A DNA stretch of 64,000 nt. Origin: Ephemeroptericola cinctiostellae. Lineage in GTDB: Bacteria > Pseudomonadota > Gammaproteobacteria > Burkholderiales > Burkholderiaceae. The translations under genes were made by a program, and so were the position numbers. The stretch lies in the NCBI RefSeq assembly GCF_003339525.1, contig NZ_CP031124.1, positions 1,550,001 to 1,614,000 on the forward strand, read 5' to 3'. Shown here piece by piece: positions 1 to 9,090 of this stretch; positions within the stretch are counted from its first letter, which is position 1; the number at the start of each line of letters is the position of its first letter. The notes beneath the pieces were generated by a model that saw nothing but the letters and a program-made list of their open reading frames with translations, was not told the DNA's origin and searched no databases.

Positions 1-1
1 G

Positions 2-268
2 CCCATCGTATTGACCGCAGCACAAGTGGACAAATTGTTTCATTTGACAGCGGGTTTTGTGGGCTTTGAAGTGACCATTGATTTGCCAGAGCAAGTCGTG
101 CGTGCCGGCGATGATGCCTTCCCCTTTGAGATCAGTGCTTTTCGCAAATACTGTTTGACCAATGGTTTTGACGACATTGGTTTGACTTTGCGTCATGCCG
201 AAGAAATTAAACAATTTGAAGCCGCGCATTTGACGCGCTTCCCTTGGTTGAACCACCGCGCTTTATAA
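2..268 (+). CDS. leuD: 3-isopropylmalate dehydratase small subunit, C-terminal part (partial at window edge)
   Basis: This is the tail of LeuD, the small swivel subunit that pairs with LeuC to isomerise 2-isopropylmalate to 3-isopropylmalate in leucine synthesis. The frame is open from base 2 and the real start lies upstream of the window. The visible part carries typical family text: P-I-V-L-x5-Q-V-D near the edge, then [10 protein letters not shown] and D-D-I-G-L-T-L-R, ending in P-W-L. It is followed 58 bases later by leuB, which fits a leuCDB operon. The identification is firm; only about 88 residues of a protein usually near 210 can be judged. Confidence 0.93.
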   Translation, partial: PIVLTAAQVDKLFHLTAGFVGFEVTIDLPEQVVRAGDDAFPFEISAFRKYCLTNGFDDIGLTLRHAEEIKQFEAAHLTRFPWLNHRAL

Positions 269-326
269 TGATTCGTCCAATGTTTTGGACGATAGACTGA
301 ATTTAAAATAACTTTTGGTACTGACA

Positions 327-1406
327 ATGACTCAAAATATTCTTCTCTTGCCAGGTGATGGCATTGGCCCCGAAATCATGGCACAAGCCGTCCGCGTGCT
401 TGAACGACTCAAATCCGATGGCTTAGACATCGCATGGGACAACGCGTTGATCGGTGGCTGTGCCGTGGATGCGACAGGCGTGCCTTTCCCACAAGAAACC
501 CAAGACAAAGCGTTGGCCGCAGATGCAGTCTTGCTGGCTGCAGTGGGCGGTCCTCAATATGACGTGTTGCCACGTGAGCAACGCCCAGAACGTGGCTTGT
601 TGGCCATTCGCAAAGTCATGAATGTGTTTTCTAATTTGCGCCCAGCTTTGGTGTACCCTGAGTTGGTCGAAGCCTCAACATTAAAACCCGAAGTCATTTC
701 AGGTTTGGACATCATCATCGTTCGAGAGCTGGTGGGTGACATTTATTTTGGCGAACCACGCGGCATCGAAATGCGCGATACAGAGTTTGGCAACGAACGT
801 GTCGGCTACAACACCATGGTTTACAGCGAATCAGAAATTCGCCGCATCGCCCACAGCGCGTTCAAAACTGCACAAAAACGTGCGAAAAAACTGTGTTCAG
901 TCGATAAAATGAATGTGCTCGAAGCGACGCAACTCTGGCGTGACGTGGTCATCGAAGTGTCCGCTGAATATCCCGATGTTGAATTAAGTCACATGCTGGT
1001 TGACAATGCCGCCATGCAACTGGTGCGCAATCCGAAGCAATTTGACGTGATGGTCACGGGCAATATGTTCGGTGATATTTTGTCCGATGCCGCATCCATG
1101 CTCACGGGTTCGATCGGCATGTTGCCATCGGCTTCATTGGATGCCAATGGCAAAGGTTTGTACGAACCCATTCACGGCTCTGCACCTGACATCGCAGGTA
1201 AAAATTTAGCCAATCCATTGGCCATGATTTTATCCGTCGCCATGATGCTGCGTCACAGTTTGAATCAAGTCGCCGCCGCCGACCGTGTCGATAGCGCAGT
1301 GAAACAAGTACTTGCGCAAGGCTACCGCACGGGTGACATCATGACCGAAGGCGGCAAAAAGGTTGGTACTGTTGAGATGGGTGATGCGGTGTTGGCAGTT
1401 TTGTGA
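327..1406 (+). CDS. leuB: 3-isopropylmalate dehydrogenase
   Basis: LeuB oxidatively decarboxylates 3-isopropylmalate to 2-oxoisocaproate with NAD+ and is the third enzyme of leucine synthesis. The 359-residue product has the expected length. It opens with [10 protein letters not shown] (nucleotide and substrate fold), has GLLAIRK and [14 protein letters not shown] (substrate arginines), [14 protein letters not shown] (catalytic lysine), and VDNAAMQ with GDILSDAAS (Mg-binding aspartates). The ATG at 327 gives the standard N-terminus; a TTG at 315 would only add four residues. It sits directly behind leuD. Downstream, asd would be expected next in this class, but a ParA-like gene and a methyltransferase gene lie between. 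Confidence 0.97.
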   Translation: MTQNILLLPGDGIGPEIMAQAVRVLERLKSDGLDIAWDNALIGGCAVDATGVPFPQETQDKALAADAVLLAAVGGPQYDVLPREQRPERGLLAIRKVMNVFSNLRPALVYPELVEASTLKPEVISGLDIIIVRELVGDIYFGEPRGIEMRDTEFGNERVGYNTMVYSESEIRRIAHSAFKTAQKRAKKLCSVDKMNVLEATQLWRDVVIEVSAEYPDVELSHMLVDNAAMQLVRNPKQFDVMVTGNMFGDILSDAASMLTGSIGMLPSASLDANGKGLYEPIHGSAPDIAGKNLANPLAMILSVAMMLRHSLNQVAAADRVDSAVKQVLAQGYRTGDIMTEGGKKVGTVEMGDAVLAVL

Positions 1407-1491
1407 TCTTGGTTTTTTATGCGATTTATTAACAGTAATAAAAGTAAGCTAGTTACAATTAAGCACTTTTTACATTGTTTTGGAGAATATG

Positions 1492-2550
1492 ATGGCAATT
1501 TATGCAATTTGGAATAATAAAGGCGGAGTTGGTAAAAGTTACTTAACTTTTCAGATCGCAGCGGAATACGCCTTAAAAAACCCAAATAAAAAAGTCTTGG
1601 TTGTTGATTTGTGCCCTCAAGCCAATTCTTCCACAATGTTATTAGGTGGTATGGAAAATGGTGAGAGTGTTCTTGAAACAATTCATTCTAATATTGAAAA
1701 ACGAAAAACAATATCGGGTTACATTGATGAACGGATTGTTAGTCCGTATATCTCTCCAAAAACAGGTGCTAATTATTTGACTCAAGTTCAAAATTACAAT
1801 ACTGAGATACCCTCTAATTTGTACTTGTTAGTTGGCGATGAGCAGTTAGAGAATCAAGCCTCAAAAATTTATGGCGCATCTATCAATGGACCAGATGATG
1901 CATGGCGAATTGTGCATTTGTGGATTAAAGATTTAATCAATGATGTGCAAAATTATTGGGGTGAAGGCAATGCGGTTTTCATTGACTGTAATCCAAGTTT
2001 TACAATTTATACAGAACTTGCGCTTATGGCATCGGATCGCTTGCTGATTCCATTTTCTGCAGATGGTTCATCTAAGCGAGCGGTAAAGGCTGTTTTGTCT
2101 TTGCTATACGGAATTACTCGTTATTCGGGTGAAAGACAGTCTGATTTCTTTCTTGAGTCAGAAAAATACAAAATGGCGTTGCCGCAAATTTATATGTATA
2201 TAGGCAATCGGTTAACACAAATGAACAACAGTTCTGCATCTGCATTTAAAACGGTAGTCAACACCATTGGTGATGAAATCTATGCCGTTTGGCAACGGCA
2301 TGCTAAATACTTTGCGACTCATCCGAGTGGTGCTGTAACACCGAGTAGTAAAAAAACATTTAAACAAATGTTTCAATTTGAAGTGAATGATGCAAATACT
2401 GCATCTGTCGTGTCCAGCGCAAAAGGGATCCCAATTGCCAATTTAAGTCACGGTTTTCACAGTGTGGCAGGTAAAAAAATAATGGTTAATCAAACGCAAC
2501 TGGATAAACAAATTCCTAATGTTCAGGAGCTGGTGACTTCAATTGAGTGA
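1492..2550 (+). CDS. orphan ParA/MinD-type P-loop ATPase
   Basis: A ParA-superfamily ATPase of about 352 residues. A deviant Walker A motif (KGGVGKS, near residues 10-16) is followed by VLVVDLCPQANSS, the usual position of the second lysine-independent ParA signature. A Walker B-like AVFIDCNPSF lies near residue 160. No ParB gene or recognisable partner follows, and the protein is about 90 residues longer than chromosomal Soj/ParA. Start choice: TTGGAG at 1481-1485 is best spaced from the ATG at 1492, though ATG 1489 is possible. Base composition is visibly more AT-rich than leuB and asd, and the gene splits a normally tight leuB-asd pair, so it was probably acquired. Members of this superfamily position plasmids, chromosomes or protein complexes; the cargo here is unknown. 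Confidence 0.8.
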   Translation: MAIYAIWNNKGGVGKSYLTFQIAAEYALKNPNKKVLVVDLCPQANSSTMLLGGMENGESVLETIHSNIEKRKTISGYIDERIVSPYISPKTGANYLTQVQNYNTEIPSNLYLLVGDEQLENQASKIYGASINGPDDAWRIVHLWIKDLINDVQNYWGEGNAVFIDCNPSFTIYTELALMASDRLLIPFSADGSSKRAVKAVLSLLYGITRYSGERQSDFFLESEKYKMALPQIYMYIGNRLTQMNNSSASAFKTVVNTIGDEIYAVWQRHAKYFATHPSGAVTPSSKKTFKQMFQFEVNDANTASVVSSAKGIPIANLSHGFHSVAGKKIMVNQTQLDKQIPNVQELVTSIE

Positions 2551-2685
2551 ATGTAGTTTTGGCGGGTTTGTAGTTTGTTGGTCATAAAGATGATTTGAAA
2601 TACCAAAATATCTTGGATACCTTGGAGTAAGTAAAAGTAATTGATGCGAATTTCTGTAGTTTGATCTTTTTAAAGGGATGGGGAA

Positions 2686-3390
2686 ATGACAACAGTGACC
2701 ACAGTGCATGAAAATGATTTTTTGCTACAATTCATTAAAGAACGTGGGGTTCTCAGCTCAGAAGATGCGCTGTCACATTATTTGGCCAATGGTCGTGATT
2801 CTGCTGAAAAACTCAATCGCATCATTCAAGATTTGAATGTTAAGCAATCTTTTGAATTTTTGGACTTTGCTTCGGGTTATGGCATGGTGGCTCGACATTA
2901 TGCCACTGTCATGCCTCAAGCGCGGGTGACCACATGTGACATTCACCCTGAAGCCAATGCGTTTAACCATGAACAATTTGGATTTGACACCATTCAATCG
3001 CAATCTGTGCCTGAAGAGTTAAGGGTTGAGCGGCAGTTTGATGTGGTGTTCACTTTGTCGTTTTTTTCGCATATTTCAGATGCCTATTTTTCCCGGTGGT
3101 TGTTGCGTTTGTATCAGTTGGTCAAGCCAGGTGGGTACCTGATTTTCACGACACATGGACGCGTCACCAGTAATTATGTGTTGGGTAAAAATCAAATTAT
3201 TTTTTATCCTGACAGTGAGCAAAAGGATTTGGAAGGACAATATTACGGCACTGCGTATACACATCCCAGCTATGTGATGGATAAAGTGTCGGATTTACAC
3301 GTGTATTCACCTGTGCGCTTTGAGCTGTTTAAAGAAGGTTTTTGGTGGGGGCATCAAGATTTATATGTGCTGGGTAAAATGGCACAGTGA
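2686..3390 (+). CDS. class I SAM-dependent methyltransferase, substrate unknown
   Basis: A 234-residue protein with a Rossmann methyltransferase core. Motif I reads FLDFASGYG near residue 64, with an acidic strand-2 end (TTCDIHPEAN) for the SAM ribose. A strand-4 region reads FDVVFTLSFFSHI and a post-motif reads LVKPGGYLIFTTHG. About 55 helical residues precede the core. The architecture is that of Methyltransf_11/25-type small-molecule enzymes, but nothing shows the substrate. It lies 135 bases behind the ParA-like gene and before asd, so it belongs to the same inserted islet; a shared function with the ATPase is possible but not shown. The start ATG has a purine-rich AAAGGGATGGGG upstream. 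Confidence 0.8.
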   Translation: MTTVTTVHENDFLLQFIKERGVLSSEDALSHYLANGRDSAEKLNRIIQDLNVKQSFEFLDFASGYGMVARHYATVMPQARVTTCDIHPEANAFNHEQFGFDTIQSQSVPEELRVERQFDVVFTLSFFSHISDAYFSRWLLRLYQLVKPGGYLIFTTHGRVTSNYVLGKNQIIFYPDSEQKDLEGQYYGTAYTHPSYVMDKVSDLHVYSPVRFELFKEGFWWGHQDLYVLGKMAQ

Positions 3391-3457
3391 AGATGAAGTT
3401 TAGGGGCTGATTTCTGTCGGCTTGGTTTTTTAAGTTATTGTTTAATTGGAGTAAATG

Positions 3458-4579
3458 ATGCAACGAGTGGGTTTAGTGGGTTGGCGCGGGATGGTGGGTT
3501 CAGTGTTGATGGATCGTATGCTGCAAGAAAATGATTTTGCACATTTTGAACCTGTATTTTTTAGCACGTCTAATGCAGGTGGTGCTGCGCCAACGTTTGC
3601 AAAGTCGGATGGCGTGTTGCATGACGGCAATAGCATTGATGCCCTCAAAACTTGCGACATCATTATTTCATGCCAAGGTGGCGACTACACGACACAGGTT
3701 TTTGAGCCTTTGCGTGCGGCGGGTTGGAATGGCTATTGGATTGACGCGGCTTCAACTTTGCGCATGGAAGACAATGCGATCATTGTGCTCGATCCTGTGA
3801 ATATGAATGTGATTAAAGACGGCTTGAGTAAAGGCGTTAAAAACTACGTCGGTGGTAATTGCACGGTGAGTTTGATGATGATGGCTTTGGATGGTTTGTT
3901 CAAAGCCGATTTAATCGACTGGATGACTTCAATGACGTATCAAGCGGCTTCGGGCGGTGGTGCGGCGAATATGCGTGAGTTGATTTCTCAAATGGGTATT
4001 TTGAATGCAGAAGTGGCGGATTTGTTGGCGGATCCTCGTTCAAGCATCCTTGAGATTGATCGTAAAATTGCGGCAAAAATGCGCGAGCCTGATTATCCTG
4101 CTGAGCATTTTGGTGTGCCGCTTGCAGGTGGTTTGATTCCTTGGATCGACAAAGATTTGGGCAATGGTCAAACCAAAGAAGAATGGAAGGGCGCTGCTGA
4201 AACCAATAAAATCCTGGGTAAAACAGCAGGCCAAGCTGGCTTTATCAATGTTGAGGGTTTGTGCGTGCGCATCGGTGCGATGCGTTGCCACAGTCAAGCA
4301 TTGACGATCAAATTGAAAAAAGACGTGCCGTTGGATGAAATCAATGACATGTTGGCGAAAGCGAATGATTGGGTTAAAGTGGTACCCAATGAGCGCACAG
4401 TCAGCATGCAAGAGCTCACACCAACTGCTGTAACTGGCACAATGACTGTACCTGTCGGTCGTTTGCGCAAAATGGCAATGGGCGGTGATTATTTGTCAGC
4501 ATTCACTGTGGGTGACCAATTGTTGTGGGGTGCTGCTGAACCCTTGCGCCGCATGTTGCGCATTGTATTGGCATCGTAA
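3458..4579 (+). CDS. asd: aspartate-semialdehyde dehydrogenase
   Basis: Asd reduces aspartyl phosphate to aspartate semialdehyde with NADPH, a branch point for lysine, diaminopimelate, threonine and methionine. The 373-residue product starts with the NADP fold [15 protein letters not shown]. The catalytic cysteine lies in GGNCTVSLM (Cys135, the same number as the E. coli enzyme), and a conserved active-site stretch [10 protein letters not shown] follows. Two adjacent ATGs exist (3455 and 3458); TTGGAG at 3446-3451 is better spaced from 3458, and the family N-terminus agrees. It would normally follow leuB directly; here it follows the inserted methyltransferase gene. FimV, TruA and TrpF follow on the same strand. 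Confidence 0.97.
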   Translation: MQRVGLVGWRGMVGSVLMDRMLQENDFAHFEPVFFSTSNAGGAAPTFAKSDGVLHDGNSIDALKTCDIIISCQGGDYTTQVFEPLRAAGWNGYWIDAASTLRMEDNAIIVLDPVNMNVIKDGLSKGVKNYVGGNCTVSLMMMALDGLFKADLIDWMTSMTYQAASGGGAANMRELISQMGILNAEVADLLADPRSSILEIDRKIAAKMREPDYPAEHFGVPLAGGLIPWIDKDLGNGQTKEEWKGAAETNKILGKTAGQAGFINVEGLCVRIGAMRCHSQALTIKLKKDVPLDEINDMLAKANDWVKVVPNERTVSMQELTPTAVTGTMTVPVGRLRKMAMGGDYLSAFTVGDQLLWGAAEPLRRMLRIVLAS

Positions 4580-4640
4580 CGCTGCATCAAGATTGTTCCC
4601 GCTCTGAGTCACAGCAGTGGTTGAAGCAAATCACTAAATG

Positions 4641-4670
4641 CCGTCATTTTGGATGGGTCTAAAATGACGG
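4641..4670 (+). other. perfect 10-bp inverted repeat between asd and fimV
   Basis: CCGTCATTTT at 4641-4650 is mirrored by AAAATGACGG at 4661-4670 around a 10-base loop. No proper T-run follows, so it could be a weak terminator, a messenger-stabilising hairpin at the asd 3' end, or a protein site before fimV. Confidence 0.5.
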
Positions 4671-4685
4671 CTCACTATTTTTGAG

Positions 4686-6122
4686 ATGACCATGAATACA
4701 CCGCGATTGTCGAAATTCAAATTGAATGTTGTGCTGCACATTTCAGCCGCTGCTGCTGTTGCTTCGTCTTTGGTGTGTTTGCCCTCGGTGTACGCGCAAG
4801 AGGTCAAACCAGCAGCCCCAACGCTTGGTGTGGATGGCTCTGTGACCATGATCATTCGTAAGGGACACAATGTGCGTGAGATTGCCAAAAGGTATTCACG
4901 CGCGCACAATGTGCCGTTTAACGCGACTTTAACGGGGTTGTTGGCTGCAAATCCGAATGCTTTTATTAAAAATGATCCCGATGTCTTGATCATTGGGGCA
5001 CCGTTTGTTTTACCAAGTCGGGCACAATTGCTTGGTTTGCAACCTTTGAATGCTATTAATGCAGCCAAAGCTGAGGTTGCGACACCAACGGCTGGCGTGC
5101 CAGATGAAAAAAAAGCCGTAGAAACGATGCCAGTGCCCGCTGCAGCATCAACGGTTAACACTTCAAACGCACCGGCCATAGTGACGGCGGGTACTGCCGA
5201 TGGCGCGAAATCAAATTTGGATTCGACGCTGCCCATGCCGATTTGGGCGATGTGCCTCATAGCGATTGCTTTGTTGATGTTGTGTGTGCGGATGTTTCGT
5301 CGCTCCGCACAGGAACCGCTTTTGGATGTGGATGAAGACAAAGATCAAAAATCATCGACCCTCAACCCACCGACGGTTCATGTGGATTTGACAAAAAAAG
5401 AGGTTGAGGTGAGCCCGTTTGAACACAGCTCATCTGATGACAACGTGCAGGCCAACGATGCGGATCAACACTCACCTGCTTTGAGCGCTGTGGACAATCA
5501 AGCGGGTGTGAAGGAGAAAGATTTTGAGCGGGTTGAATTTGAATCCAATTTGTTGGAGGGGGCGCAGATTAAAATGGTTCAGCGTGCTGCGATAACGAGT
5601 CTATCGGCTGTTGAACCATCGATCAGCACGACTCATCCCGCTTTTTCACATAATACGTTTGGCAATGTGAATCTTGAAGCCATCGCAGCAGATACAAGCG
5701 TTGAAGCCGATCTCGCCGCAGAGACCGATCACATCATTGAAGCCCAAACCGTTGAACAGATTGCAATTGAAACACCTTCAATGAACGCCATCACGCCAAA
5801 AAATGGAACAATCGTGCCTTTGAGCAAAGGACTTGATTTGGACGTTTCAGGCTTTATGAAACGTTACACCAATCAAATGCCGCCCATGCGCGTGCAACCA
5901 TCGCTTGATTTTGAAGATTTGTTGGATCGTGCCCATTTACAGGCGTGGTTGAATCAAAATACACCTGAAGATGTGTTGTTGCATGCGCAAGACGCGCATG
6001 AAGAACGTTATGGCGAAGTGGCTGAGGCCATGTTGGCGGATGTGTTGTTCCGTGGTGACGCTGAACAGTGTGCCATGGCCGTTCGCTTGCGCAAAGAGTG
6101 GTCAACACCAAGGCCTTTATAA
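4686..6122 (+). CDS. fimV: FimV-like inner-membrane protein with periplasmic LysM-type domain
   Basis: The 478-residue protein begins with a signal-like segment (residues about 11-38, ending V-Y-A-Q). A FimV/LysM-like domain follows at about 55-120 (V-T-M-I-I-R-K-G-H-N-V-R-E-I-A-K, then A-A-N-P-N-A-F). A single membrane helix near residues 182-203 (MPIWAMCLIAIALLMLCV) precedes a long acidic low-complexity cytoplasmic region and a short C-terminal helical domain. This is the FimV/TspA layout; those proteins bind peptidoglycan and organise type IV pili, secretion and polar proteins. The position between asd and truA is the usual one in Betaproteobacteria. It is shorter than Pseudomonas FimV, mainly in the cytoplasmic part. 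The stop lies one base before truA, so the two are probably co-translated. Confidence 0.85.
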   Translation: MTMNTPRLSKFKLNVVLHISAAAAVASSLVCLPSVYAQEVKPAAPTLGVDGSVTMIIRKGHNVREIAKRYSRAHNVPFNATLTGLLAANPNAFIKNDPDVLIIGAPFVLPSRAQLLGLQPLNAINAAKAEVATPTAGVPDEKKAVETMPVPAAASTVNTSNAPAIVTAGTADGAKSNLDSTLPMPIWAMCLIAIALLMLCVRMFRRSAQEPLLDVDEDKDQKSSTLNPPTVHVDLTKKEVEVSPFEHSSSDDNVQANDADQHSPALSAVDNQAGVKEKDFERVEFESNLLEGAQIKMVQRAAITSLSAVEPSISTTHPAFSHNTFGNVNLEAIAADTSVEADLAAETDHIIEAQTVEQIAIETPSMNAITPKNGTIVPLSKGLDLDVSGFMKRYTNQMPPMRVQPSLDFEDLLDRAHLQAWLNQNTPEDVLLHAQDAHEERYGEVAEAMLADVLFRGDAEQCAMAVRLRKEWSTPRPL

Positions 6123-6123
6123 C

Positions 6124-6921
6124 ATGCCACGTATCGCTCTTGGGATTCAATACGATGGCACGTCTTATCAAGGCTGGCAATCGCAAGTTCACCGTCAAAC
6201 AGTTCAAGATGTATTGCAAGATGCATTGTCTCAGTTTGCCACGGTTCCCCTGTCTGTTCAATGTGCTGGGCGCACAGACACGGGGGTGCATGGACTCGAA
6301 CAGGTTGTTCATCTTGATGTGCCATTTGAGCGCAATGCCAATGCGTGGGTGCGTGGGGTCAATGCATTTTTACCCGATGCGGTTGCGGTTCGCTGGGCGG
6401 TGACCGTCGCATCTGAATTTCATGCGCGCTTTGACGCGTTTAAACGCACTTACCATTATGTGATTTATAATCACCCAACGCGATCACCCCTTTGGACAAA
6501 CCGTGCGGGCTGGTATCATAAGCCCCTAGATGCTGAAAAAATGCACCTTGCTGCACAGGCTTTGATGGGTGAACATGATTTTTCAGCTTTTCGTGCGGCA
6601 CAATGCCAAGCCAAATCACCGATAAAAACCATGCATGCGATTTCGGTTAAACGCATTGGCGATTTGGTTGTTGTCAGTGTCACCGCAAATGCTTTTCTAC
6701 ACCACATGGTGCGCAATATTGTGGGCAGTTTAATTTATGTCGGGACAGGCAAGCAAACCATTGATTGGCTGGCTTTTCTTCTCACCCAAAAAAACCGCAC
6801 CTTATCGGCGCCGACATTTGCATCGAGTGGTTTATATTTGGCCGCAATTCATTACGATCAACGGTTTGGTTTACCTGAGCCCAATGACGATCTGATGGCC
6901 TTATTGGGTGTGGCGATATGA
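6124..6921 (+). CDS. truA: tRNA pseudouridine(38-40) synthase
   Basis: TruA isomerises uridines 38-40 in the anticodon stem-loop of many tRNAs. The 265-residue product contains the catalytic aspartate in CAGRTDTGVHG (Asp52), the N-terminal YDGTSYQGWQ, the F-x-A-R-F-D-A-x-x-R-T-Y-x-Y block, and FLHHMVRNIVG. The start at 6124 gives the standard N-terminus MPRIALGIQYDG. Upstream in-frame codons inside fimV are not needed. The fimV-truA-trpF order is a common betaproteobacterial arrangement; trpF starts 34 bases downstream. Confidence 0.96.
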   Translation: MPRIALGIQYDGTSYQGWQSQVHRQTVQDVLQDALSQFATVPLSVQCAGRTDTGVHGLEQVVHLDVPFERNANAWVRGVNAFLPDAVAVRWAVTVASEFHARFDAFKRTYHYVIYNHPTRSPLWTNRAGWYHKPLDAEKMHLAAQALMGEHDFSAFRAAQCQAKSPIKTMHAISVKRIGDLVVVSVTANAFLHHMVRNIVGSLIYVGTGKQTIDWLAFLLTQKNRTLSAPTFASSGLYLAAIHYDQRFGLPEPNDDLMALLGVAI

Positions 6922-6955
6922 GTTTCCGATCACAAGAGACAGGACGATTTAAAAT

Positions 6956-7606
6956 ATGAGAACCCGAGTCAAATTTTGTGGTTTCAGCCGACCCCAAGAT
7001 GTTCAAGCCGCTGTGACTGCGGGTGCTGATGCACTTGGTTTTGTCTTTTACGAAAAAAGCCTGCGTTATGTTTCACCAGAAACCGTGACACAACTGGTTC
7101 AGCACATGCCTGCATTCGTCAATACAGTTGGATTGTTTGTCAACGCCAGCGTGGAAGAGATTAAAGGCGTACTGAATCAAACGCCAATACAGAACGTGCA
7201 ATTGCATGGTGACGAAACATGGGACTTTGCGGTACAGTTGCAATACAGTTTGCGACATCCTGTCATTAAGGCCGTGCGTGTCAATGACCGCACGGATTGG
7301 ACAGAAGTGGCGGCGCACATTGATGCGGTGGCTGGTGTTTTGCTCGATGCGGACAGCATGGGCTACGGTGGTTCTGGTCATGGCTTTGATTGGGCGGTGA
7401 TTCCCAATAATGTGCGAGGTAAAATTATTTTAAGCGGTGGTTTACAGGCGACCACGATTGCACAGGCGATTCGTGAAGTCAGCCCTTATGCACTTGATGT
7501 CTCTTCGGGCATTGAAGCCGATGTAAAAGGTGAGAAAGACGTAGAAAAAATGAATGCTTTTATGCAAGCCGTATCAATGGCCGATGCCGAGCGATGGCGT
7601 CGCTAA
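6956..7606 (+). CDS. trpF: phosphoribosylanthranilate isomerase
   Basis: TrpF performs the Amadori rearrangement of phosphoribosylanthranilate to CdRP in tryptophan synthesis. The 216-residue TIM barrel shows VKFCGFSRPQD at the start (catalytic cysteine), LGFVFYEKSLRYV, QLHGDET, the catalytic aspartate in GVLLDADS, and the phosphate-binding end ILSGGLQ with LDVSSGIE. The usual K-I-C-G motif reads K-F-C-G here, a conservative change. It follows truA by 34 bases, and trpB follows after a 138-base gap that has no other gene. Confidence 0.96.
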   Translation: MRTRVKFCGFSRPQDVQAAVTAGADALGFVFYEKSLRYVSPETVTQLVQHMPAFVNTVGLFVNASVEEIKGVLNQTPIQNVQLHGDETWDFAVQLQYSLRHPVIKAVRVNDRTDWTEVAAHIDAVAGVLLDADSMGYGGSGHGFDWAVIPNNVRGKIILSGGLQATTIAQAIREVSPYALDVSSGIEADVKGEKDVEKMNAFMQAVSMADAERWRR

Positions 7607-7744
7607 GATTTAATTTTTTTAATGAAAATGGGCGCAGTGGCTGCATAACCCCTGATTGGAATGCCATGATATTGCCCCAACACGTTTTAAAATCAATGAT
7701 GCAGGTGTTTTTTTGCTTTATTTGAACAGATTTAAGGAATCCAA

Positions 7745-8938
7745 ATGTACAACTTCCCCGACATCAACGGGCACTTCGGCATCTACGGCGGCCGTTTCGC
7801 TTCAGAAACCCTCATTCCTGCGCTCGACGAACTGCTTGAAGCTTATAAAACCATCGTTCCAACCCAAGCCTTTCAAGATGAATACGCTTACGAACTCAAG
7901 CATTTTGTTGGTCGTCCATCCCCTATTTATCATGCCAAACGCTTGTCATCTGAAAATGGTGGCGCACAGATTTACCTCAAACGTGAAGATTTGAACCACA
8001 CGGGCGCACATAAAATCAACAACGTCATCGGACAAGCCTTGCTTGCCCGTCAGATGGGCAAGCCGCGCGTGATTGCTGAAACTGGGGCTGGTCAACACGG
8101 TGTTGCCACCGCCACGATTGCGGCGCGTTTTGGGTTGCAATGTGATGTGTTCATGGGTTCTGAAGATGTGGCGCGTCAAGCATCGAATGTGTACCGCATG
8201 AAACTCCTTGGTGCTCGCGTGATTCCAGTCGAATCGGGCTCAAAAACCCTTAAAGATGCACTTAACGAAGCCATGCGTGACTGGGTGTCGAACGTGGAAA
8301 ACACCTTTTACATCATTGGTACTGTGGCGGGGCCACACCCATATCCCGCCATGGTGCGTGACTTTCAGCGGATCATTGGTGATGAATGTTTGGTTCAAAT
8401 GCCTGAAATGATTAATCGTCAACCCGATGCAGTTGTGGCGTGTATCGGCGGTGGCTCAAATGCCATGGGTATTTTTTACCCCTACATTCCGCATGAAAAT
8501 GTACGTTTGATTGGTGTTGAAGCTGCGGGTGATGGCGTGGATACCCCTCGCCATGCCGCCAGTTTGGGCAAGGGCAGTGTGGGTGTGTTGCACGGTAATC
8601 GCACTTACATCTTGCAAGACAAAAATGGTCAGGTCACTGAGACCCACTCTGTTTCCGCAGGCTTGGATTACCCTGGTGTAGGCCCTGAGCATGCATGGCT
8701 CAAAGATACGGGGCGTGCTGAATACGTTGCGATTGATGATGAAGAAGCATTGGCGGCGTTTCACACCTTGTGCCGTGTTGAAGGCATCATTCCTGCGCTT
8801 GAATCTTCACACGCGATTGCATATGGTTTGAAATTGGCTAAAACCATGCCGGCCGATAAGGTGATTTTGGTGAACCTGTCAGGGCGAGGTGATAAAGACA
8901 TGCATACGGTGGCTGAACGCGGCGGTTTGGTGCTGTAG
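7745..8938 (+). CDS. trpB: tryptophan synthase beta chain
   Basis: TrpB condenses indole with serine to give tryptophan, using PLP. The 397-residue protein has the expected length and hallmarks: [10 protein letters not shown] at the N-terminus, the PLP lysine in [10 protein letters not shown] (Lys90), ETGAGQHG, the phosphate-binding GGGSNAMG, and the C-terminal SGRGDKD. In most Betaproteobacteria trpA follows at once; here a strong hairpin terminator follows instead and the next gene is on the other strand. The alpha subunit must be elsewhere in the genome or missing. A good Shine-Dalgarno (AAGGAATCC) precedes the ATG. Confidence 0.98.
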   Translation: MYNFPDINGHFGIYGGRFASETLIPALDELLEAYKTIVPTQAFQDEYAYELKHFVGRPSPIYHAKRLSSENGGAQIYLKREDLNHTGAHKINNVIGQALLARQMGKPRVIAETGAGQHGVATATIAARFGLQCDVFMGSEDVARQASNVYRMKLLGARVIPVESGSKTLKDALNEAMRDWVSNVENTFYIIGTVAGPHPYPAMVRDFQRIIGDECLVQMPEMINRQPDAVVACIGGGSNAMGIFYPYIPHENVRLIGVEAAGDGVDTPRHAASLGKGSVGVLHGNRTYILQDKNGQVTETHSVSAGLDYPGVGPEHAWLKDTGRAEYVAIDDEEALAAFHTLCRVEGIIPALESSHAIAYGLKLAKTMPADKVILVNLSGRGDKDMHTVAERGGLVL

Positions 8939-8940
8939 TT

Positions 8941-8970
8941 AAAAAATCCTCGCTGTGGCGAGGATTTTTT
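8941..8970. terminator. bidirectional rho-independent terminator between trpB and the convergent hydrolase
   Basis: AAAAAATCCTCGC, a TGTG loop and GCGAGGATTTTTT form a 13-bp stem with a T-run on both strands. It can end trpB and the minus-strand operon that finishes at 9091. Confidence 0.9.
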
Positions 8971-9090
8971 ATTATGAAAATCATACGCATTCCATCAAAC
9001 CATGTTTGACACGACATCTCTTCGCGCAAGGTTTTGTGGGACAAGCTCACAAATTGCATTGGATTGCTTAATTTTTTGAGTGTAACGATT

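Noticed and set aside
1322..1681. 119-codon minus-strand ORF across the end of leuB and the start of the ParA-like gene
   Set aside because: It is antisense to two well-supported genes and resembles no protein.
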